Source of the DNA: Comamonadaceae bacterium
Lineage (GTDB): Bacteria; Pseudomonadota; Gammaproteobacteria; Burkholderiales; Burkholderiaceae_C
Reading direction: 5' to 3'
Length of the DNA: 21,387 bases
NCBI GenBank assembly: GCA_947461325.1
Contig: CANHLD010000011.1
Span: 1-21,387, forward strand
The number at the start of each line of letters is the position of its first letter. Position 1 is the first letter of the stretch. Of this stretch, positions 1 to 7,891 are shown piece by piece. Below the pieces are notes generated by a model, which saw only the letters and a program-made list of their open reading frames with translations, searched no databases and had not been told where the DNA came from. Made by a program: the position numbers and the translations under genes.

Positions 1-54
1 GATAAGACGGATTTTTTCGGCAAATGGCGAGGTGGGGTAATGGTGAAGAATCAT
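1..54 (-). CDS. Glutathione S-transferase-like protein, N-terminal fragment (cut by window edge)
   Basis: Only the first 18 codons lie in the window; the gene runs off the left edge. The translation, MILHHYPTSPFAEKIRLI, has the look of the first beta strand and helix of the thioredoxin-like N-terminal domain of glutathione S-transferases, where a strand ending in Y-x-x-S-P-F/Y leads into a K-x-R-x-x-L helix. The ATG at 54-52 has a GAGG ribosome site at 62-59 that overlaps the TGA stop of the preceding reductase gene. It therefore looks translationally coupled and last-in-view of the acd-SDR-MDR unit. The family conjugates glutathione to electrophiles or acts as a thiol transferase. The actual substrate, and whether the gene is intact, cannot be judged from 18 residues. 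Confidence 0.72.
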   Translation of the reverse strand, partial: MILHHYPTSPFAEKIRLI

Positions 55-60
55 GCGGCC

Positions 61-1074
61 TCAGATCTTGACAACTTGCTTGCCGAAATTTTTGCCCTTG
101 AGCAAACCGAAAAATGCCTCGGGCGCATTTGCCAGACCGTGCGCAACGGTTTCGCGCGGTTTGAACTTTCCGCTGCCAACAAGCTCACCGAGTTCTTTCA
201 AAGCGACGGGCCAATCGGCCGGGTGTTCGCTGACGATAAAGCCTTGCACCTTCATGCGGTTGACCAAAATCAATGAAGGATTGGTCATGGGTATGGGGTT
301 GCCGTTGTAGCCGGAGATCATGCCGCAGACCGCAATACTGCTGAACTGGTTCATGCGCAACATGACTGCATCCAGCACCATGCCGCCGACATTTTCAAAA
401 TGACCGTCAATGCCGTCAGGACACACTTCTTTCAAGGCTTTGGACAACGACAAATAATCGCTGTGTAATTTGTAATCGATGCAAGCATCGAAGCCGAGTT
501 CGTTGGTGACGTAATCGCATTTGTCTTTGCCGCCTGCGATACCGATGACGCGGCAACCGCGTGCTTTGGCCAACGCACCGAATGCGCTGCCGACCGCGCC
601 GCTGGCCGCACTGACTGTCAATGTCTGCCCTGCTTTGGGTTCGATGATGCGCACCAAACCGTGCCATGCGGTCACGCCGGGCATACCCACTGCACCCAAG
701 TAATGGCTGATGGGCACATGGGTGGTGTCAATTTTGCGCAGCATGCCGGGCGTGTTGGCGTCAACCACACTGTAGGTTTGCCAGCCACCCATACCGACCA
801 CTTTGTCGCCGGCGGCAAACCCGGGATGGCGGCTCTCCACCACTTCACCGACAGTGCCGCCGATCATCACGCTGTTGAGCGGTTGCGGCAAGGTATAGCT
901 TTTCACATCGTTCATGCGACCGCGCATGTAGGGGTCGAGGCTCAGGTATTGGTGTTTCACCAGCACCTGGTTGTCTTGCAACGCAGGTGTGTCTAAGGTG
1001 AGCAATTGGAAGTTCTCTGCCAAAGGTTCGGCTTTGGGACGGCTGACCAAATGGATTTGCGGATTGTGTGGCAT
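61..1074 (-). CDS. NADP-dependent MDR-superfamily oxidoreductase (CurA / leukotriene B4 dehydrogenase-like)
   Basis: This 337-residue protein is of normal length for zinc-free medium-chain reductases that reduce alpha,beta-unsaturated ketones or aldehydes with NADPH. The family signature YLSLDPYMRGRM is at residues 43-54. The nucleotide-binding loop AASGAVGS is at 156-163, followed by AGGKDKC at 180-186, where the lysine typically contacts the NADPH 2'-phosphate. No structural-zinc cysteine cluster is visible. The start is supported by GGAG six bases upstream of the ATG. It lies 48 bases after the SDR gene and 6 bases before the GST-like gene, in a cytoplasmic catabolic operon with an acyl-CoA dehydrogenase. 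It may handle an unsaturated intermediate or by-product of that pathway. The substrate is an inference only. Confidence 0.9.
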   Translation of the reverse strand: MPHNPQIHLVSRPKAEPLAENFQLLTLDTPALQDNQVLVKHQYLSLDPYMRGRMNDVKSYTLPQPLNSVMIGGTVGEVVESRHPGFAAGDKVVGMGGWQTYSVVDANTPGMLRKIDTTHVPISHYLGAVGMPGVTAWHGLVRIIEPKAGQTLTVSAASGAVGSAFGALAKARGCRVIGIAGGKDKCDYVTNELGFDACIDYKLHSDYLSLSKALKEVCPDGIDGHFENVGGMVLDAVMLRMNQFSSIAVCGMISGYNGNPIPMTNPSLILVNRMKVQGFIVSEHPADWPVALKELGELVGSGKFKPRETVAHGLANAPEAFFGLLKGKNFGKQVVKI

Positions 1075-1122
1075 GTGTATCTCCTGTGTGTATTTTTTTG
1101 AAAAAAGTGGAATGAATGAGGA

Positions 1123-1914
1123 TTAGCCGCCCGATATGCAACTGACGCCGCCGTCAACTGCAAGCCATTGGCCAGTGATGTGTTTGCCAGCATCTGATGC
1201 GTACAACAAGGCCAAGCCTTTGAGGTCTTCGTCGTCGCCTAATCTGCGCAAGGGAGCGTGTGCCGCCATATTTTCTTCGCCCAAGTTTTTCAACAAACCC
1301 GCGGTCATTTTGCTGGGGAAGAAACCCGGGCAAATCGCGTTCACGCGAATGCCGTGTTCGCCCCACTCGCCTGCGAGCGCGCGGGTGAAATTGATGACAG
1401 CAGCTTTGGAGGTGTTGTAGGCCAAGGTTTTCATGCCGCTGGGGTTACCGCCAAGCCCTGCAATGGAAGCCACATTGATGATGCTGCCGCTGTGGCGCGC
1501 AATCATGCTGTGCTTGCCTATGTATTGGCTCAAAATGAAATAGCCGCGCACGTTCAAGTTCATGACCTTGTCCCAGGCTTCTAGCGGATGGTCTTCAGCA
1601 GGCGCGCCCCAAGCAGCGCCAGCGTTGTTCACCAGAATATCCACATGACCGAAAGCTTTGAGTGTTTCAGCGGCCAAGCGATGAATGTCTTTTTCATCCG
1701 CGCAGTCTGCAGCAATCCATTGCACATCAATGCCTGCGGCTTTCAATTCCGCAGCCGATGATTCGAGGTCAGAGGCTTTGCGCGAACTCAGCATGATGCG
1801 TGCACCGGCTTCACCCAGCGACTGCGCGAGTTGCAGCCCGAGTCCGCGCGAACCGCCGGTGACCAATGCGGTCTTGCCGGTCAAATCAAAAAGTTGTTTC
1901 ACTGTTCGTGTCAT
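1123..1914 (-). CDS. SDR-family NAD(P)-dependent oxidoreductase
   Basis: This is a classical short-chain dehydrogenase/reductase of 263 residues. The cofactor motif TGGSRGLG is at residues 19-26, NNAG at 96-99, catalytic Ser150 (in INVAS), and the Tyr166-x3-Lys170 pair in YNTSK. The C-terminal DGG element is also present. The family oxidises or reduces hydroxyl/keto groups. Similar sequences are often labelled gluconate 5-dehydrogenase or FabG-like, but substrate cannot be read from these motifs. The ATG at 1914 is preceded by GGAA about seven bases upstream. It sits 27 bases after the acyl-CoA dehydrogenase stop and 48 bases before the MDR reductase, so co-transcription is likely. A role on a 3-hydroxy/3-keto acyl intermediate is plausible but inferred. 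Confidence 0.92.
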   Translation of the reverse strand: MTRTVKQLFDLTGKTALVTGGSRGLGLQLAQSLGEAGARIMLSSRKASDLESSAAELKAAGIDVQWIAADCADEKDIHRLAAETLKAFGHVDILVNNAGAAWGAPAEDHPLEAWDKVMNLNVRGYFILSQYIGKHSMIARHSGSIINVASIAGLGGNPSGMKTLAYNTSKAAVINFTRALAGEWGEHGIRVNAICPGFFPSKMTAGLLKNLGEENMAAHAPLRRLGDDEDLKGLALLYASDAGKHITGQWLAVDGGVSCISGG

Positions 1915-1941
1915 GGTGTGTTTCCGTTCAAAAAAAGTGGA

Positions 1942-3756
1942 TCAAAAAGCGTCTTCAGGCATGTCGGCGCAAGTGGCGTCTTGGGACCGCACCACGTTCA
2001 GCCAGGCCTCGGTTTTCGGTAACTCGTAGTTGAAAAAATACTGGCAGGCTTGTCTTCTTCCACGACTGGCAGCGTCATCAGCTTGGCTGGACAGCGACAC
2101 ATCTAACCATATCCACGCCATTACGGTGTGACCAAAGGCTTGCATATAGGGCACCGCATTCGCCAACGACAAGGCCGGGTTGTCGCCTTGCCACGCGTCC
2201 CCCGTGGCTTGAACCACATGCGCCCACGCGTTTTGCAGCGCTGTGGCTTGTTGTTTTTGAATGTCCGTCGTCGCGTGTTGGCACGTGACTTGGATGCGCT
2301 GACCCAGCAATTGCAAACCCAATCCCTTGTCAAGCAACACTTTGCGGCCCAGCAAGTCCATGGCTTGAATGCCGTGTGTGCCCTCGTGGATCATGTTCAA
2401 GCGGTTGTCGCGCCAGTATTGCTCTACGGGGAAATCTCGCGTGTAGCCATAACCACCGTGAATTTGTATCGCCAGACTGTTGGCCTCCAGGCACCATTCG
2501 CTGGGCCAGCTTTTCACGATAGGTGTCAGCACTTCAAGCAACCATTGCGCTTCATGTTTTTGTTCTTCATCTCCGGTGTGCAACTCATCGACAAGTTGCG
2601 CGCAATACAAGCCCAGTGCCAACGCGCCTTCACCATAGGCTTTTTGCGCCAGCAACATGCGTTTGATGTCGGCGTGTTCTATGAGTTTTACCGGTTGCTG
2701 AGATGCGTCTTTGCCTGCAGGTCCGACCGGTCTGCCTTGAGTGCGTGTGCGGGCATAGTCCAGCGATGCGTAGTAACCCGCCAAACCCAACATGGTGGCA
2801 GCCAAGCCCACGCCGATACGCGCCTCGTTCATCATGTGGAACATGCATTTCAAACCTTCGCCTGGTTTGCCTACCAAATAACCTATGGCACCTGCACTGC
2901 CACGCGCAGGGTAACGACCTTCGCCGAAATTCAGCAAGGTGTTCACGGTGCCGCGCCAACCTAGTTTGTGGTTCAAACCCGCCAATGCCACATCGTTGCG
3001 TTCGCCAGTCAATTCACCCTCTGTGTTGACCAAATGCTTGGGCACGATGAACAAAGAAATGCCTTTGGTACCGGGAAGGGTTTTGCCGTTTCCATCAGGA
3101 ATTTTTGCCAGCACCAGATGCACGATGTTTTCTGTCAATTCGTGGTCACCGGTGGAGATCCACATTTTGTTGCCGCGCAAGCGATAACGCGGACCCAATG
3201 GGTCGTCTGCATGGTCGACGCCATCGGGCGTGGCGCGGGTGGCGATATCCGACAAGGACGAACCCGCTTGCGGTTCTGACAAACACATGGTGCCCGAAAA
3301 ACGGCCGGAGAATTCGTTCAACGCAAACACTTGTTTTTGCAAATCGCTGCCATGTGCCATCAACAAATTGGCATTGCCGACGGTGAGCATGCTGGCACCG
3401 ATGCTGACTGAAGCACAGGCGAAAAATGCGTTCGCTGCCGCTTCCACGGTGTAAGGCAATTGCATGCCGCCAATGTCATGGTCTTGTGCGGCGCTGAGCA
3501 TGCCACTTGCGGCATAAGCGTTCAAAGCCTCTTGGGTACACGCAGGCAATATGACTTTTTCACCGTCGAACACCGGTTCTTGCACATCCACCGTGCGGTT
3601 GAACGGCGCGTATTTTTCACGCGCGATACGCTCGCAGGTATCAAGCACGGCGTCAAAGGTTTCACGCGAATGGTCGCTAAAACGCGGGCGCTGGGTCAGG
3701 CCTGCAACGCCTAACCAGTCGTAGAGAAAAAAATCAACCGTGGTTCTCAATGTCAT
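1942..3756 (-). CDS. Acyl-CoA dehydrogenase, large (about 600-residue) FadE/DmdC-like type
   Basis: This FAD enzyme would introduce the first double bond of beta-oxidation, passing electrons to electron-transfer flavoprotein. It is 604 residues long, against about 380 for short/medium-chain enzymes, matching the branch with an extra C-terminal helical domain (residues about 480-604). Motifs seen are CLSEPQAGSS at 158-167, the flavin-contacting KMWIS near 197-201, MNEARIGVG at 309-317, IHGGYGYTRDFPVEQYWRD at 432-450, and the probable catalytic base Glu458 in IHEGTHGIQ. The ATG at 3756 has only a weak ribosome site, and the next in-frame ATG lies well inside the conserved protein. A terminator-like hairpin sits just upstream. 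It is the first gene of the acd-SDR-MDR-GST unit. No ETF genes are in view. Chain-length preference is unknown. Confidence 0.93.
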   Translation of the reverse strand: MTLRTTVDFFLYDWLGVAGLTQRPRFSDHSRETFDAVLDTCERIAREKYAPFNRTVDVQEPVFDGEKVILPACTQEALNAYAASGMLSAAQDHDIGGMQLPYTVEAAANAFFACASVSIGASMLTVGNANLLMAHGSDLQKQVFALNEFSGRFSGTMCLSEPQAGSSLSDIATRATPDGVDHADDPLGPRYRLRGNKMWISTGDHELTENIVHLVLAKIPDGNGKTLPGTKGISLFIVPKHLVNTEGELTGERNDVALAGLNHKLGWRGTVNTLLNFGEGRYPARGSAGAIGYLVGKPGEGLKCMFHMMNEARIGVGLAATMLGLAGYYASLDYARTRTQGRPVGPAGKDASQQPVKLIEHADIKRMLLAQKAYGEGALALGLYCAQLVDELHTGDEEQKHEAQWLLEVLTPIVKSWPSEWCLEANSLAIQIHGGYGYTRDFPVEQYWRDNRLNMIHEGTHGIQAMDLLGRKVLLDKGLGLQLLGQRIQVTCQHATTDIQKQQATALQNAWAHVVQATGDAWQGDNPALSLANAVPYMQAFGHTVMAWIWLDVSLSSQADDAASRGRRQACQYFFNYELPKTEAWLNVVRSQDATCADMPEDAF

Positions 3757-3772
3757 AAGGCGACTTTAAAAG

Positions 3773-3799
3773 AAAAAAACCCGTCACGGTGGACGGGTT
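3773..3799 (-). terminator. Intrinsic terminator (or attenuator) between thiolase and acyl-CoA dehydrogenase genes
   Basis: A perfect 8-base-pair stem is formed by AACCCGTC (3778-3785) and GACGGGTT (3792-3799) with a 6-base loop. On the minus strand it is followed directly by a run of seven U (3779-3773). It lies 22 bases past the thiolase stop and ends only 16 bases before the acyl-CoA dehydrogenase ATG, so it divides the operon or tunes read-through into acd. Confidence 0.75.
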
Positions 3800-3821
3800 G
3801 TCTTGTGGATGACTGCCAGGC

Positions 3822-4997
3822 TTACAGCACTTCAAACACACCGGCAGCGCCCATGCCGCCGCCAATGCACATGGTGACACATACTCGCTTGGCGCCACGG
3901 CGTTTACCCTCAATCAAGGCATGACCGGTCAGGCGCTGGCCGCTGACACCATACGGGTGACCCACGGCGATGGCACCGCCATTCACATTCAATAACTCCG
4001 GCGGGATGCCCAATTTATCGCGGCAATACAGCACTTGCACCGCAAACGCTTCATTCAATTCCCACAGGTCAATATCAGCAATCGTCAAGCCCAAACGCTT
4101 TAAAACTTTGGGGATGGCGTAGACCGGACCGATACCCATTTCATCGGGTTCGCAGCCAGCGACAGCAAAGCCTAAGAAACGGCCTAAAGGTTTGAGATTG
4201 TGTTTGACCGCGTATTCTTCACTGGTGATCACACAGGCACCTGCACCGTCAGAAAACTGCGAAGCATTGCCGGCAGAAATGACGCCACCAGGCACAGCAG
4301 GTTTGATGCTTGAAATGCCTTCAGCCGTGGTGCCTTCGCGCAAGCCTTCGTCAGCGCTGACGGTGACTTGTTTGGTCATCATGCCCATGACTTTGTCAAC
4401 CACGCCTGCTTGCACGGTGATGGCTGCAATTTCATCATTGAATTTGCCAGCGGCTTGCGCGGCACACGCTTTTTGCTGGCTGGCGGCACCATATTCGTCC
4501 ATGCGATCACGGCCAATGTTGTAGCGCTTGGCAACTTGCTCGGCGGTCTGCAGCATGTTCCAGTAAATTTCAGGCTTTTTCTTCATCAGTAATGGGTCAG
4601 CCAGCATGTGCTGGTTCATTTCCTGTTGCACACAAGAAATACTTTCCACACCACCTGCGACGTATACATCACCTTCTCCGGCGATCACTCGTTGCGAAGC
4701 CAATGCAATGGTTTGCAGGCCGGAAGAACAAAAGCGGTTGACGGTCAAGCCACTCACCGTGATGGGGCAATCTGCCATGAGTGCGATTTGGCGCGCGATG
4801 TTGGCACCGGTGGCGCCCTCAGGGTTGGCGCAACCCATGATGACGTCTTCGACTTCAGCGGCGTCAATGCCTGCGCGGGCGATCGCGTGTTTGACCGCGT
4901 GTCCGCCCAGGGTTGCTCCGTGGGTCATATTGAATGCGCCTCTCCAGCTTTTGGCCAGCGGCGTGCGTGCAGTTGAAACAATGACGGCGTTTGTCAT
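3822..4997 (-). CDS. Acetyl-CoA C-acyltransferase (thiolase)
   Basis: This 391-residue thiolase, of standard length, cleaves 3-ketoacyl-CoA with CoA to acetyl-CoA and a shortened acyl-CoA, the last step of beta-oxidation in the cytoplasm. The nucleophile Cys90 lies in VNRFCSSGLQ. The catalytic His347 is in GGAIAVGHPYG, and the second catalytic Cys377 is in CVTMCIGGGMGAAG. NEAFA is also present. The ATG at 4997 is preceded by AAGGA that overlaps the TAA of the upstream fused hydratase/dehydrogenase gene, nine bases away, which indicates translational coupling. Together the two genes form a fadBA-like pair in the usual order. Degradative rather than acetoacetyl-CoA-forming use is inferred from this neighbourhood. 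Confidence 0.94.
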   Translation of the reverse strand: MTNAVIVSTARTPLAKSWRGAFNMTHGATLGGHAVKHAIARAGIDAAEVEDVIMGCANPEGATGANIARQIALMADCPITVSGLTVNRFCSSGLQTIALASQRVIAGEGDVYVAGGVESISCVQQEMNQHMLADPLLMKKKPEIYWNMLQTAEQVAKRYNIGRDRMDEYGAASQQKACAAQAAGKFNDEIAAITVQAGVVDKVMGMMTKQVTVSADEGLREGTTAEGISSIKPAVPGGVISAGNASQFSDGAGACVITSEEYAVKHNLKPLGRFLGFAVAGCEPDEMGIGPVYAIPKVLKRLGLTIADIDLWELNEAFAVQVLYCRDKLGIPPELLNVNGGAIAVGHPYGVSGQRLTGHALIEGKRRGAKRVCVTMCIGGGMGAAGVFEVL

Positions 4998-5006
4998 GGT
5001 GTGTCC

Positions 5007-7109
5007 TTAATTGAAATTTTTACCTTCGGCGACCAGACGGGCAAGCAGCGGAGCCGGTTGCCAAAATGTTGCGTCGTCGTGCGGGTTTTGAGAGAAGCGG
5101 TGCATAGCTTGCACCATGTTGAATAAACCGAATTGATCGGCATACATCATGGGGCCGCCACGGTAGATGGGGAAACCGTAGCCGGTGATGTAAACCATGT
5201 CGATATCGCTGGCGCGGGCTGCGATGCCTTCTTCCAATATGTAAGCAGCTTCGTTGACCAACGAAAACACCAAACGCTGCACGATTTCATCGTCTGTGAT
5301 TTTGCGTGCTGTGATGCCTAGGGACTGGCGGTGTCCGGCAATCATGTCTTCCACTTCTTTGCTGGGAATCGCGTCGCGCTTACCCGGGACATAGTCATAC
5401 CAGCCCTTGCCTGCTTTTTGGCCGAAACGACCCATTTCGCACAACAAGTCGGCCGTCTTGCTGTATTTCATGTCAGGTTTTTCCACATAACGGCGTTTGC
5501 GGATCGCCCATCCGATGTCGTTACCGGCCAAGTCACCCATGCGAAACGGGCCCATGGCAAAGCCAAATTTTTCAACGGCCTTGTCGACCTGTTGCGGTGT
5601 GCAGCCTTCTTCAATCAGAAAACCAGCTTGGCGGCTGTACTGTTCGATCATGCGGTTGCCGATGAAGCCGTCGCACACGCCCGAAACCACTGCCGTCTTT
5701 TTGATTTTTTTAGCCACTGACATGACCGTAGCCATGACGTCTTTGGCCGTGTCTGCGCCACGCACCACTTCTAAAAGTTTCATCACATTGGCAGGGCTGA
5801 AAAAATGCAAACCAACCACGTCCTGCGGACGTTGTGTGAAATGCGCAATGGCGTTCACATCCAATGTGGACGTGTTGGAAGCCAGAATGGCACCGGGCTT
5901 CATCACTTCGTCGAGTTTTTTGAACACCTGTTCTTTGACACCGATTTCTTCGAAAACCGCTTCGATCACCAAGTCTGCGTCTTTCAAATCCTCATAGTTC
6001 AAGGTGGTGCTCAGCAAGTCCATGCGTTGCTTAAGTTTGTCCTCTTTCAATTTGCCTTTTTTGACTTGCGCTTCATAGTTCCCGCGAAGAATGCCAACGC
6101 CCTTGTCCAGCGCTTCTTGCTTCATCTCCAACATCTTCACAGGAATACCGGCGTTAAGAAAATTCATGCTGATGCCGCCACCCATGGTGCCCGCACCAAT
6201 GACGGCCACTGATTTGATCTCGCGCTGAGGCGTATCTGAAGGCACATCGTCGATTTTGGAGGCAGCGCGTTGCGCGACAAACAAATGCCGCAGCGCACGG
6301 CACTCAGGCGTCCACATCAGGTTGGTGAAGATTTCACGCTCGGCCGCCATGCCTTGGTCGAACTTCATTTTGGTGGCGTTTTGCACGGCCTCAATGCATT
6401 TGGGTGGTGCCGGGTATTTGCCTTTGGTCATGCCGTTGACCATGTTCAGGCTGAATTTGAAAAACGCGTCCGCGTTCGGGTGTTTGCAGGGCAGGTTACG
6501 CACCAGCGGCAGCGGTGAAGTGCCGACCACGCCCTGTGCGAAGGCAATCGCCTCTTGCATCAAGCTGTCTTTGGATTCAGCCATCTGGTCAAACAATTTT
6601 TGTCCTGGCAACATGGCCAGCATTTCACTCTTGACCGGTTCACCGCTGACGATCATGTTCAAAGCCGCTTCGACGCCGATGACACGCGGCAGTCGTTGCG
6701 TACCGCCAGCGCCGGGGATCAAACCCAATTTCACTTCAGGCAGAGCAATATCAGCCCCCGGTGCAGCAACACGGTAATGGCAACCCAGAGCCAACTCCAA
6801 TCCACCGCCCATGGCCACGCTGTGAATAGCGGCCACGACAGGCTTGGGAGAGTTTTCCACTGCGCTGATGACGCTCAGTAAATGGGGTTCTTGCAAAGCC
6901 TTGTCTGAACCAAACTCTTTGATGTCAGCGCCGCCGGAAAAAGCCTTGCCCGCGCCGGTGATCACGATGGCTTTGACGGCATCGTCTGCCTCGGCTTGCT
7001 GTAAGCCTTTGACAATGGCTTGTCTGGTGGCCAAACCCAAACCGTTCACAGGCGGGTTGTTCATTGTGATCACGGCGACATCGCCATGAACAGCGTAATC
7101 AGCACTCAT
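5007..7109 (-). CDS. Fused enoyl-CoA hydratase / 3-hydroxyacyl-CoA dehydrogenase (FadB-like)
   Basis: This 700-residue bifunctional enzyme covers beta-oxidation steps two and three. Residues 1-190 are a crotonase domain with the oxyanion/acid-base region GGGLELALGC (Glu105) and LPEVKLGLIPGAGGTQRLPR (Glu125). Residues about 298-475 are the NAD-binding domain with GAGTMG (305-310), SNTSTL (411-416) and the catalytic region GLHFFSPAN (His435) plus Glu447. Residues about 476-570 and 600-690 are the two C-terminal dehydrogenase domains, with GFIGNR at 481-486. I chose the ATG at 7109 because AAGGAA sits five bases upstream and MSADYAV begins the crotonase fold. A further in-frame ATG at 7139 would start inside the upstream palindrome region and lacks a ribosome site. 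It is first of the pair with thiolase, behind a likely operator. Confidence 0.94.
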   Translation of the reverse strand: MSADYAVHGDVAVITMNNPPVNGLGLATRQAIVKGLQQAEADDAVKAIVITGAGKAFSGGADIKEFGSDKALQEPHLLSVISAVENSPKPVVAAIHSVAMGGGLELALGCHYRVAAPGADIALPEVKLGLIPGAGGTQRLPRVIGVEAALNMIVSGEPVKSEMLAMLPGQKLFDQMAESKDSLMQEAIAFAQGVVGTSPLPLVRNLPCKHPNADAFFKFSLNMVNGMTKGKYPAPPKCIEAVQNATKMKFDQGMAAEREIFTNLMWTPECRALRHLFVAQRAASKIDDVPSDTPQREIKSVAVIGAGTMGGGISMNFLNAGIPVKMLEMKQEALDKGVGILRGNYEAQVKKGKLKEDKLKQRMDLLSTTLNYEDLKDADLVIEAVFEEIGVKEQVFKKLDEVMKPGAILASNTSTLDVNAIAHFTQRPQDVVGLHFFSPANVMKLLEVVRGADTAKDVMATVMSVAKKIKKTAVVSGVCDGFIGNRMIEQYSRQAGFLIEEGCTPQQVDKAVEKFGFAMGPFRMGDLAGNDIGWAIRKRRYVEKPDMKYSKTADLLCEMGRFGQKAGKGWYDYVPGKRDAIPSKEVEDMIAGHRQSLGITARKITDDEIVQRLVFSLVNEAAYILEEGIAARASDIDMVYITGYGFPIYRGGPMMYADQFGLFNMVQAMHRFSQNPHDDATFWQPAPLLARLVAEGKNFN

Positions 7110-7114
7110 GTAAG

Positions 7115-7120
7115 TTCCTT
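7115..7120 (-). promoter_or_regulatory. Ribosome binding site deciding the fadB-like start
   Basis: AAGGAA on the minus strand sits five bases before the ATG at 7109. It supports that start over the in-frame ATG at 7139. Confidence 0.8.
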
Positions 7121-7134
7121 GTGAAAAATGGATA

Positions 7135-7164
7135 CACAAAAAAGAACGGTCGTTCTTTTTTGTG
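7135..7164. promoter_or_regulatory. Long inverted repeat, probable operator of a TetR-type regulator
   Basis: Two perfect 14-base arms, CACAAAAAAGAACG (7135-7148) and its complement (7151-7164), flank a 2-base centre. It lies 25 bases upstream of the fadB-like ATG and just downstream of a TACAAT box on the minus strand. The core, GAACG-N2-CGTTC, resembles sites of TetR-family regulators of fatty-acid degradation in beta-proteobacteria (FadP is a candidate; this is recalled, not checked). The same sequence could form an A/U-rich hairpin ending in U6 after livF, so a terminator role is a weaker alternative. Confidence 0.6.
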
Positions 7165-7165
7165 G

Positions 7166-7171
7166 ATTGTA
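7166..7171 (-). promoter_or_regulatory. Candidate -10 box for the fadB-like gene
   Basis: TACAAT on the minus strand matches five of six bases of the sigma-70 -10 consensus. Transcription would start inside the adjacent inverted repeat. The best upstream partner, TTGAAC at 7197-7192, is 20 bases away, longer than the usual 16-18, so the promoter call is tentative. Confidence 0.35.
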
Positions 7172-7193
7172 GTCTGAAGAATCTGTTTGGGGT

Positions 7194-7889
7194 TCAAACT
7201 TCCAGCCATTCTTTGCGAACAGCTGCATCCTCGCGCAAGCCGGCCGGGGTGCCGTCAAACACCATACTGCCATGGCCCATGACCAAGGCTCTGTCAGAAA
7301 TTTGCATGGCAATCGTCAGTTTTTGTTCAATCAATAAGACCGACACACCGCGGTTGCGAAGTTCGCGCAAAAATTGACCGACCAACTCTACGATTTTGGG
7401 CGCCAAACCTTCAGTGGGTTCATCAATGATGATGAGTTCAGGGTCGCCCATCAGTGTTCTGCACAGGGTCAGCATTTGCTGTTCGCCGCCCGACAACACG
7501 CCAGCCTCGGTGTGCTGACGCTCACGCAGTCGCGGAAACAATTCGTACATGTCTTCAAAATTCCAGCGACCGGTGGGGACCTTGCCTTTGAGTCCAAGCA
7601 ACAAGTTTTGGTGGACTGTGAGTTTGGGGAAAATATCGCGGTTCTCTGGCACATAGCCGATGCCCATGTGGGCAATGTCAAAGGGTTTGCGGTTGATCAG
7701 GCTTTGCCCTTTGAAAGTCATCTGACCGTGACAATCCACCAGTCCCATGATGGCTTTGGCGGTGGTGGATCTGCCTGAGCCATTTCGCCCCAGTAAGGCC
7801 ACGATTTCGCCTTGGGCAATGTGAAAGCTCACGCCTTGCAACACATGGCTCTTGCCGTAATACGCATGAAGTTGGTCTATTTGTAGCAT
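7194..7889 (-). CDS. livF: HAAT/Liv-type ABC transporter ATP-binding protein (LivF-like)
   Basis: This 231-residue cytoplasmic ATPase is the LivF-type partner of the LivG-like protein encoded next to it. The Walker A loop GRNGSGRST (34-42) has Arg40 (codon AGA at 7772-7770) where lysine is expected. The signature is canonical, LSGGEQ (132-137). Walker B is LIIIDEP (152-158) with its glutamate, and the switch position is Gln (in LLIEQK), as is usual for LivF. The ATG at 7889 is two bases past the livG stop; an in-frame TTG at 7895 would overlap that stop and is less likely. It is the last gene of the transporter block, 84 bases before the fadB-like gene. The amino-acid label comes from the family; the actual cargo here is unknown. 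Confidence 0.9.
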   Translation of the reverse strand: MLQIDQLHAYYGKSHVLQGVSFHIAQGEIVALLGRNGSGRSTTAKAIMGLVDCHGQMTFKGQSLINRKPFDIAHMGIGYVPENRDIFPKLTVHQNLLLGLKGKVPTGRWNFEDMYELFPRLRERQHTEAGVLSGGEQQMLTLCRTLMGDPELIIIDEPTEGLAPKIVELVGQFLRELRNRGVSVLLIEQKLTIAMQISDRALVMGHGSMVFDGTPAGLREDAAVRKEWLEV

Positions 7890-7891
7890 AG

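Noticed and set aside
1085..1112. T-run and A-run pairing between the SDR and MDR genes
   Set aside because: The potential stem is only A-T pairs with no GC core, so a terminator is not supported.
2128..2964. Plus-strand open frame of 278 codons opposite the acyl-CoA dehydrogenase gene
   Set aside because: It lies wholly antisense to a gene with complete catalytic motifs, has no recognisable domain, and its composition is that of a complementary-frame shadow.
5331..5997. Several plus-strand open frames opposite the fadB-like gene
   Set aside because: All are antisense to well-conserved domains, lack supporting ribosome sites and show no protein family features.
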